Source: Phycisphaerae bacterium (GTDB lineage Bacteria > Planctomycetota > Phycisphaerae > UBA1845 > Fen-1342). Taken from it: 11,097 nucleotides of DNA. Shown piece after piece: positions 6,046 to 11,097 of the stretch. Numbering within the stretch: the first letter of the stretch is position 1; each line of letters opens with the position of its first letter. A program made the translations under genes and the position numbers. Under the pieces are notes generated by a model. That model did no database searches. It was given only the letters and a program-made list of their open reading frames with translations, and was not told where the DNA came from. The DNA is taken from positions 1-11,097 of the forward strand of contig JALSRY010000455.1 in NCBI GenBank assembly GCA_026984555.1. Reading direction: 5' to 3'.

Positions 6046-7440
6046 ATGAGTACGGTGCATATCCTGACGCTGTTGGGCGCGGCGCCGGCCTCCGCACCGG
6101 CGGCGGTTCCCGGGTGGCAGACGGCGATCTTCGCCGCGATCCTCGTGATCACACTCGGCCTGCTGGCGGCGGAACGGATCCAGAAAACGGTGCTCGTGCT
6201 GCTTTCGGCGGGGCTGTGCCTGGTGTTGGCCGATGCCTGGGGCTATTTCCCGCCCGAAAGCGGGCACGGCCTGCCGGTGTACATCCGCATGATCGAGTGG
6301 GAGGTGATCGGGATCGTCATCGGCGCGACGGTCTTCATCGAAATCGCCGCCCGCAGCGGAATCTTCACGTGGATCAGCGTCCGCGTGCTCAAAATCAGCC
6401 GGGGCGATCCGTTCCGGCTGCTGATCCTGTTTTCGATCCTCACCGCCGTGTTCAGCGCGTTTCTCGACAACATCACCGCGATGATCATCATCGGCTCGCT
6501 GACGATCGTCAGTTGCCGCAAACTCGAGCTCGATCCCAAGCCGTTCCTGATCACCGAGGGGATCATGACCAACGTGGGGGGCTTGCTGACGCTGATCAGC
6601 AGCATCCCCAACATCATCATCGGCAAGACCGCGGGCATCAGCTACCTGACCTTCCTGATCGTCTCGGTGCCCTATACGGCGCTCGCGATCGGCGCGAGCC
6701 TGCTGGTGGCCCGTTGGACGTTCGGTTCGGCGGTGCGGCCGCTGCGCGATCCGGCGGCCCGCAAGCGCAACCACGAGTTGGTGCTGGCGTTCGACGAGTG
6801 GGAAACGGTCGGCGATCGGCGTTTTTTCTACACCTCCAGCATCGCCGTTGTCGCTGTGATTCTGCTCTTCGCGCTGCACGGGCAAATACCGATCCTGCGC
6901 GATTTCGGGATCGAGATCGTGGCGCTGGGCGCCGCGGTCATCATGATGCTGCTCCACGCCAAGGACGTCGAACACGACCTTTCGAACGTCGAGTGGTCCC
7001 TGGTCTTTTTCTTCGTCGGGCTGTTCACGATCATCGGCGTGATGGAAAAGGCGGGGGTCTTGTTGCACATCGGCCACATGCTCGACGGGCTGACCGCCCG
7101 CGCCGGCAGCGTGGGACTGATGTGGCTGACGGCGTTGTTCTCGTCGGTGACGGCGAACATCCCGCTGGCGGCGATGCTGGCCAAGACGTTCGGCCCGACG
7201 CCCGCCGCCGTCGCCGCCGTCCCACCCGATCAGTGGTGGGCCGTCGTGTTCGGCACGAACCTCGGCGGAAACTTCACGCCGATCGGATCGGCCAGCACGG
7301 TCGTCGCGGTGACGATCATGAAAAAAAACGGGATGGCGGTTTCGTTCGTGGAGTTCGTGAAAGTCGGGATGGCGTTCGCGGTCACCCAACTCGCGCTGGC
7401 CAGCGGATACCTGCTGATCCTGCGGGTGATCATGACCTGA
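6046..7440 (+). CDS. ArsB/NhaD-type ion transporter (IT superfamily permease)
   Basis: 464 residues with about 11-12 hydrophobic segments, an integral inner-membrane carrier. The two halves show the inverted repeat typical of the ion-transporter superfamily. AVFSAFLDNITAMI (134-147) and TNVGGLLTLISSIPNIIIG (175-193) in the first half correspond to LFSSVTANIPLAAM (about 364-377) and GTNLGGNFTPIGSAST (403-418) in the second. The re-entrant hairpins carry Asp141, Asn142, Asn176 and Asn189. The family includes NhaD Na+/H+ antiporters, ArsB arsenite pumps, the P protein and SLC13-like anion carriers. In NhaD the first-half motif is usually GDPPN; here it is SSIPN, so the substrate is uncertain. 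A GAGGA ribosome-binding site sits four bases before ATG 6046. No ars gene is nearby, which argues against arsenite. The gene ends 62 bases from the convergent pseudopilin gene, with no clear terminator between. Confidence 0.88.
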   Translation: MSTVHILTLLGAAPASAPAAVPGWQTAIFAAILVITLGLLAAERIQKTVLVLLSAGLCLVLADAWGYFPPESGHGLPVYIRMIEWEVIGIVIGATVFIEIAARSGIFTWISVRVLKISRGDPFRLLILFSILTAVFSAFLDNITAMIIIGSLTIVSCRKLELDPKPFLITEGIMTNVGGLLTLISSIPNIIIGKTAGISYLTFLIVSVPYTALAIGASLLVARWTFGSAVRPLRDPAARKRNHELVLAFDEWETVGDRRFFYTSSIAVVAVILLFALHGQIPILRDFGIEIVALGAAVIMMLLHAKDVEHDLSNVEWSLVFFFVGLFTIIGVMEKAGVLLHIGHMLDGLTARAGSVGLMWLTALFSSVTANIPLAAMLAKTFGPTPAAVAAVPPDQWWAVVFGTNLGGNFTPIGSASTVVAVTIMKKNGMAVSFVEFVKVGMAFAVTQLALASGYLLILRVIMT

Positions 7441-7502
7441 ACGACACCCCCCGGACGCCGACCCACCCCGTACGCGCCGCCCGCCGCCACCCTGCGGCAA
7501 TG

Positions 7503-8033
7503 TCAGTAGTGGTCGTACCGCTGCCCGGTGGCGCTGATCTGGGCCGAGTTCGCCGCGATGTAGCCCGTGTCGGGGTTGTAGACCCAGCCGGCATCCGGCC
7601 GCGATTCGACGAATCCCGGCATCGCCGAACCGCGCACGATCGCGATACCGTCGCTCGGAACCTCCGGCGCCACCGGGCACGGCGGAATCCCGTTCAGCAA
7701 ATAGGGGCCGAAGATGTACGTTTCACTCGGGGTACCCGCCACGCGCCCGGCAGCATCGGTGTATTCCGTGAGCTGGCGAACCACGCATTCGGGCGAGCCG
7801 GCGGGAAACGTTCCGTCGGGTTCCTGGCCGGGATACGCGCCGTGATCCTCGTAGTACAACGCGATCGCGGTACGCAACACGCTGAGCCGCGCCTTGAGGC
7901 GCGTTTCGGTGGTGTCGGTCGCGCCGCGGCTCAACTGCGGAATCGCCAAGGCCGCCAACACGCCCAGGATCACGACCACCACGACCAGCTCGATCAGCGA
8001 AAACGCGCCAACGGTGCGATTGCGACAGCTCAT
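7503..8033 (-). CDS. Type II secretion/type IV pilus-like pseudopilin
   Basis: 176 residues. A short basic leader (MSCRNRTVGA, 1-10) is followed by FSLIELVVVVVILGVLAALAIP (11-32), the class III signal and membrane/assembly helix. Prepilin peptidase should cut before Phe11, with conserved Glu at mature position 5 (Glu15). The residue before the cut is Ala10, not the usual Gly. The globular part resembles GspG-like planctomycete pseudopilins: YYEDHGAYPG (60-69), FGPYLLNGIPPCPV (108-121) and near the end GWVYNPDTGYIAAN. Cys83 and Cys119 could form a disulfide. It would sit in the cytoplasmic membrane and join a (pseudo)pilus. No other secretion or pilus gene is visible. The ribosome-binding site GAGAGG (8041-8046, complement) lies in the last codons of the upstream HD-GYP gene, seven bases before the ATG, so expression is coupled to that gene. 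Confidence 0.9.
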   Translation of the reverse strand: MSCRNRTVGAFSLIELVVVVVILGVLAALAIPQLSRGATDTTETRLKARLSVLRTAIALYYEDHGAYPGQEPDGTFPAGSPECVVRQLTEYTDAAGRVAGTPSETYIFGPYLLNGIPPCPVAPEVPSDGIAIVRGSAMPGFVESRPDAGWVYNPDTGYIAANSAQISATGQRYDHY

Positions 8034-8037
8034 GTTG

Positions 8038-8904
8038 TCACCTCTCGTTTGGGCCGGCGACCGCTTCCGGGGGACTCAGGTGCGCGAACCGCCGGCAAAA
8101 TGCCGCGTGCTGTTCGCGCATCAACCGCTCGAGCGCCCGCACGAACGCCGCCGTCACCCGCGGCTCGGTCACGGTTCCGGAACCCGCCCGCAACACGCCG
8201 ACCGCTTCGTCCACGCTCACGCCCCGGCGGTAGGAGCGTGTCGAAGTCAGCGCGTCGAAAATGTCCACGACGTGGAGGATGCGGGCCGACGGGGGGATCC
8301 GCATACCGGCAAGCCCCTCGGGATACCCGGAACCGTCATGGTTCTCGTGGTGATACAACACCGCGTCGAGCACCGGGCCCAGGCCCGACAGCGGTCGCAG
8401 AACCTCGTATCCCATCCGGGGATGCCGTTTGATGATGGCGAACTCCGCGTCCGTCAGCGGACCGGGCTTGTTGAGGACTTCCTCCGGCACGCCGATCTTC
8501 CCGATGTCGTGGAGCAGGCCCGCCCACTCCAGCATCTGCAACTCGTCCGGGGGGAGCCCCAGCGCCCGCCCAGCGAGCCCGGCGAGCCAGCCCACCCGCT
8601 CGCAATGCCCCCCGGTGTAACGGTCGCGGGCCTCCACGGCCTTCGCCAGCGACGCCACCGCTTCGAGCATGCTCCGTTCGAGCAGCTCTTGCGCATCCGC
8701 ATGTTGGGCGAGCCGGGCCAGCAGGGCCTGCGCCGACTCGCCGACCACCGGCAACGCGGGCAACCCGAGGTTGCGAAGGGTGTGCTCGGCGACCTGCGCC
8801 GGAGCGGCCGAGGCGGTCCACCCAACGCCCGCGGGCACAGCGGTCGTCAGCCCCACGGGTCGCGCCCGCCAACCCTGCGCGGATTGTGTACGTTCATGAG
8901 GCAC
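8038..8904 (-). CDS. HD-GYP domain cyclic-di-GMP phosphodiesterase
   Basis: 288 residues from a GTG start, preceded by GAGGG. HD-GYP domains hydrolyse cyclic di-GMP with a two- or three-metal centre. Seen: RDRYTGGHCERV (93-104), LLHDIGKIGVPEEVLNKPG (130-148) with His132-Asp133, KRHPRMGYEVL (159-169) with His161, HHENHDGSGYPEGL (185-198) including the GYP motif, and VVDIFDALTSTRSYR (about 212-226). All metal ligands and GYP are present, so activity is expected. The usual Trp in HHExWDG is His189. The first ~75 residues have no receiver, PAS or membrane segment. Residues 37-68 (TLRNLGLPALPVVGES) vaguely recall half a CBS domain, too weak to call. With no receiver, input may come from a partner protein. 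Transcribed with the pseudopilin gene 4 bases downstream and divergent from the hybrid kinase. Confidence 0.95.
   Translation of the reverse strand: MPHERTQSAQGWRARPVGLTTAVPAGVGWTASAAPAQVAEHTLRNLGLPALPVVGESAQALLARLAQHADAQELLERSMLEAVASLAKAVEARDRYTGGHCERVGWLAGLAGRALGLPPDELQMLEWAGLLHDIGKIGVPEEVLNKPGPLTDAEFAIIKRHPRMGYEVLRPLSGLGPVLDAVLYHHENHDGSGYPEGLAGMRIPPSARILHVVDIFDALTSTRSYRRGVSVDEAVGVLRAGSGTVTEPRVTAAFVRALERLMREQHAAFCRRFAHLSPPEAVAGPNER
8041..8046 (-). promoter_or_regulatory. Pseudopilin ribosome-binding site inside the HD-GYP stop region
   Basis: On the minus strand GAGAGG is formed by the Glu-Arg codons just before the HD-GYP TGA (8038-8040), seven bases from the pseudopilin ATG (8031-8033). 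Ribosomes finishing HD-GYP would stop on the next gene's initiation region. Confidence 0.65.
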
Positions 8905-9030
8905 GAAACCCTCGCTTTCGATCCGCCGACGGTCGGGCGAGGCGGTACGCCCGCTCGGCTGCTTTTTCGCTATGTGTATCGGATACGCGGGCGAGAAGGT
9001 TGCCCACGCGGCCCGTTCGCGTAAGACACG

Positions 9031-9076
9031 CGGCCGGTTCGAGTTAATCTGGGACGCTGGACCGCGGAACCGGCCG
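9031..9076. repeat. 10-bp perfect inverted repeat in the HD-GYP/kinase divergent gap
   Basis: CGGCCGGTTC (9031-9040) and GAACCGGCCG (9067-9076) are perfect complements separated by 26 bases. The gap (8905-9231) contains no gene. The repeat lies about 125 bases from the HD-GYP start and 155 from the kinase start, a position suited to a dimeric regulator acting on both genes. No T-run follows on either strand, so it is not an intrinsic terminator. Confidence 0.5.
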
Positions 9077-9090
9077 ATAAGGCCGCCACG

Positions 9091-9109
9091 CGAGCGGTCG
9101 AACCGCTCG
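9091..9109. repeat. 8-bp perfect inverted repeat with 3-base centre
   Basis: CGAGCGGT (9091-9098), CGA, ACCGCTCG (9102-9109). The compact 19-base dyad lies 14 bases to the right of the larger inverted repeat, upstream of the candidate kinase promoter. It could be an operator half or a small hairpin in a longer transcript. I see no confident promoter for the leftward HD-GYP gene in the gap. Confidence 0.45.
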
Positions 9110-9163
9110 GCGCAAACCCGCGATCACGCCCTTGGCGCGCACACGCGCACGCCGCCGCCGCGT

Positions 9164-9192
9164 TTGCCTTGGAGCGTCGCGGCGAATAGGAT
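9164..9192 (+). promoter_or_regulatory. Candidate promoter of the hybrid histidine kinase
   Basis: TTGCCT (9164-9169, 4 of 6) and TAGGAT (9187-9192, 4 of 6) are 17 bases apart. The predicted start near 9199 leaves about 33 bases of leader before ATG 9232. The match is modest. It would conflict with the alternative GTG start at 9196. Confidence 0.35.
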
Positions 9193-9231
9193 TACGTGCG
9201 ATCGTTTGGGCCGATACCAGGCGGGCATGTC

Positions 9232-11097
9232 ATGGCAGGACGCAAGCAAGCACACGAAAACTCGCCGCGATCCCCGGACGTCACTTCCAACCCCCGGCAG
9301 CCAGCCGCCGCAGACCAGGCGCACGCCGCCGGCGCGGCGTCCAGCCGTTCGCCGACGGCGCCCGGCGGACCCGGCGTCGAAGGTGGCGAACTCGGCCAGG
9401 TGCAGGCCAGGCTCCGGGAGGCGCATGATCGCTACAGCATGCTCTTTCACCGCGCGCCGGTGGGCTATGTAACGCTGGTTCCCGAGTGCCGAATCCAGGA
9501 GGTCAACGACGAGGCCGCCCGCATGTTGGGGGTTCCGCCCGCCGAGCTCGTCGGCCGCGAGATCACGCGTTTCGTGCTTCCCGAAGACCTCGAGGATCTC
9601 AAGGTCCACCTGGCGGGTGTTTGCCGGGGGCGGGCCGAGGTGCCGCTGGAAGCTCGTTTCGTGGGGGCGGACGGGCGCACGTTTTGCGCTCGGCTCGAGT
9701 GCGTCGCGATCCACGATGCCGACGGTGCGCCGCGTGAATGCCACATCGCCATGATCGACGTGACCGACGCGAAGCAGGCGGCGGCGCGGCTGCGGCGCAG
9801 TCAGTCGCTGCTGCGCACGATCATCAACGCGACGCGTGAGGCGATGATCGCCGTCGGACCCGACGGGGGCATTACGCTGTTCAACAAGGCCGCCGAGGAG
9901 ATGTTCGGGCGTTCGGCCGAGGAGATGATCGGCCGGCCCGTCGATTTGCTCATGCCCGAGCGCTATCGGCCCCAGCACCGCAACTACCTGCGTGGTTTTT
10001 TCGCGGAGGGAAAACCGGACGGTGCGATCGGGCGGGTGCTCGAACTGCCGGCGCTGCGTGCCGACGGCACGGAGTTTCCGATCGAGATTTCGCTTTCTGC
10101 CGGCGAGAACGAACAGGGGCGGTTCGTCATCGCGGTCGTGCGTGACGTGAGCGAGCGCCGCCGGCTCGAGCAGCACCGCAAGCAAATCGAGTCTCACGTG
10201 CAGCACATGCAGAAACTCGAGAGTCTGGGACTGCTGGCGGGCGGGGTGGCCCACGATTTCAGCAATCTGCTCGTCGGGGTGCTCGGCAACGTGAGCCTGG
10301 CGATGGATCAGCTCTCGCCAGGCTCGCCGATCTGGGAACCGCTGGAGCGGATCGAGAAAGCTGCCCGCCGGGCCGCCGACCTGACTCGCCAACTGCTGGC
10401 CTACTCGGGTTGCGGGCGGTTCGTCGTCGAGCCGCTCGATTTGTCACGGGTCATCGCGGACATGCGGCAGTTGCTGCTGGCGAGCGTGTCGAAGAAGGCC
10501 CGGCTGCGGCTCGAGCTCGGGCGCGACCTGCCGCTGGTGGCCGCCGACGCGACCCAGGTCCGCCAGGTCACGATGAACCTCGTGACCAACGCATCGGAAG
10601 CGCTCTCCGACGGCGCGGGCGAAATCCGGCTGCGTGTCGCCGCACGCCACGTCGACAAGGAGTTTCTCGCCTCCGCGTACCTGGGCGGCGATCTCGCCCC
10701 CGGTCGTCACGTTGTGATCGAGGTGAGCGACGACGGCTGCGGCATGGACGCCGAAACGCTGGCGCGGATTTTCGACCCGTTTTTCACGACGAAGTTCACC
10801 GGGCGCGGGTTGGGGCTGGCGGCGGCCGTCGGCATCATGCGGGCACACCACGGAGCGATCCACGTCACCAGCCGGGTCGGCTGTGGCACGACGGTCACGC
10901 TCGTGTTCCCCTCGACGCGGGAGAAGCCGGCGGTTCGCCGGTCGCTCGCGCCACCTGCCGGCGCGCACAAGGCCGGGACGATCCTGCTGGCCGACGACGA
11001 GGAGGTCGTGCGCACAGTGGCGCGGGCTTCGCTCGAGCGGTTGGGCTACGAAGTGCTCGTGGCCGCCGACGGACACACCGCCGTCGAAACCTACCGC
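9232..11097 (+). CDS. Hybrid sensor histidine kinase: PAS-PAS-HisKA-HATPase-receiver (truncated by window)
   Basis: 622 codons, open at the right edge. The start is ATG 9232; an in-frame TAG at 9187 leaves only GTG 9196 as an alternative, adding 12 residues. No membrane segment is present, so it is a cytoplasmic sensor. After a low-complexity Ala/Pro-rich N-terminus (1-55) come PAS1 (about 64-180) and PAS2 (about 192-308), the latter with FixL-like LMPERYRPQHRNYL (240-253). A short coiled linker follows, then HisKA with LAGGVAHDFSNLL and phospho-acceptor His341. The HATPase domain has an N-box around Asn449/Asn453, the D-box SDDGCGMD (499-506), the F-box IFDPFFTTKF (513-522) and GRGLGL (524-529). 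The C-terminal receiver begins at about 581 (TILLADDEE, acidic Asp588/Asp589); its phospho-acceptor Asp lies beyond the window. The HDFSN sequence differs slightly from the common HDFNN. The kinase is divergent from the HD-GYP gene; whether they signal together is inference. Confidence 0.95.
   Translation, partial: MAGRKQAHENSPRSPDVTSNPRQPAAADQAHAAGAASSRSPTAPGGPGVEGGELGQVQARLREAHDRYSMLFHRAPVGYVTLVPECRIQEVNDEAARMLGVPPAELVGREITRFVLPEDLEDLKVHLAGVCRGRAEVPLEARFVGADGRTFCARLECVAIHDADGAPRECHIAMIDVTDAKQAAARLRRSQSLLRTIINATREAMIAVGPDGGITLFNKAAEEMFGRSAEEMIGRPVDLLMPERYRPQHRNYLRGFFAEGKPDGAIGRVLELPALRADGTEFPIEISLSAGENEQGRFVIAVVRDVSERRRLEQHRKQIESHVQHMQKLESLGLLAGGVAHDFSNLLVGVLGNVSLAMDQLSPGSPIWEPLERIEKAARRAADLTRQLLAYSGCGRFVVEPLDLSRVIADMRQLLLASVSKKARLRLELGRDLPLVAADATQVRQVTMNLVTNASEALSDGAGEIRLRVAARHVDKEFLASAYLGGDLAPGRHVVIEVSDDGCGMDAETLARIFDPFFTTKFTGRGLGLAAAVGIMRAHHGAIHVTSRVGCGTTVTLVFPSTREKPAVRRSLAPPAGAHKAGTILLADDEEVVRTVARASLERLGYEVLVAADGHTAVETYR

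Noticed and set aside
3648..6152. 834-codon open frame on the minus strand across the sigma and LOG genes
   Set aside because: It lies antisense to two clear genes and across a strong terminator. The translation is arginine/histidine/leucine-rich with no domain, as expected for a GC-rich shadow frame.
7483..7498. GCCGC/GCGGC hairpin between the convergent permease and pseudopilin genes
   Set aside because: A 5-bp stem with no T-run on either strand cannot be called a terminator.
5920..7680. 586-codon minus-strand frame opposite the permease
   Set aside because: Polar, low-complexity product; the plus-strand frame encodes an intact transporter with matching halves.
6114..8432. 772-codon plus-strand frame over the permease, pseudopilin and HD-GYP genes
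   Set aside because: The translation is dominated by Arg, Asp, His and Pro repeats without any motif. It overlaps three well supported genes in other frames or on the other strand.
8738..8800. CBS half-domain at the N-terminus of the HD-GYP protein
   Set aside because: Only one loosely matching stretch (TLRNLGLPALPVV), and too few residues for a CBS pair.
9124..10392. 422-codon minus-strand frame opposite the hybrid kinase
   Set aside because: Antisense to a clear PAS/HisKA coding region; its composition is that of a shadow frame.

Overview
The window is strongly GC-rich, gene-dense bacterial DNA. It looks chromosomal: I see no insertion sequence, phage gene, CRISPR array or tRNA. The gene styles suggest a planctomycete or close relative. 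They include a divergent sigma-70 factor with a lysine-rich N-terminus, a type II secretion-style pseudopilin with an AFSLIEL leader, a LOG protein of the kind that starts with an 'AEFVEG' helix, and FixL-like PAS sensor kinases. This assignment is inference from resemblance; no marker gene settles it.

Left part (1-3390, all plus strand). The 3' end of rsmG (16S rRNA m7G527 methyltransferase) comes first. It is followed by panB (pantothenate/CoA synthesis), birA (biotin-protein ligase without the DNA-binding domain) and a polytopic membrane protein of unknown function. The last of these starts at a TTG inside the end of birA, behind a perfect AGGAGG. panB, birA and the membrane gene probably form one transcription unit, with a candidate promoter upstream of panB.

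Middle part (3391-7440, plus strand). A 494-base gap, less GC-rich than the genes around it, carries several GATAA/DnaA-box-like 9-mers and a near-consensus sigma-70 promoter (TTGACA, 16 bases, CATAAT). It leads into a roughly 190-base untranslated leader and a stand-alone, unusual sigma factor gene. A 13-bp perfect stem followed by six T closes that unit. A second unit then encodes a LOG-family protein (possible cytokinin-riboside phosphoribohydrolase or nucleotide hydrolase) and an ArsB/NhaD-type ion permease.

Right part (7503-11097). On the minus strand an HD-GYP cyclic-di-GMP phosphodiesterase gene is followed 4 bases later by a pseudopilin gene whose ribosome-binding site lies in the last HD-GYP codons. 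Divergent from them on the plus strand is a hybrid sensor histidine kinase (PAS-PAS-HisKA-HATPase-receiver) that is open at the window edge. The 327-base divergent gap holds two perfect inverted repeats. The layout suggests a sensory and second-messenger module beside a pilin-type surface or secretion component.

No complete novel defence or mobile system is visible. The points most worth a second look are the sigma factor that lacks the melting tryptophans and region 3, the FixL/DosP-like histidine in the second PAS domain of the kinase, the translationally coupled HD-GYP/pseudopilin pair, and the unrecognised membrane protein.
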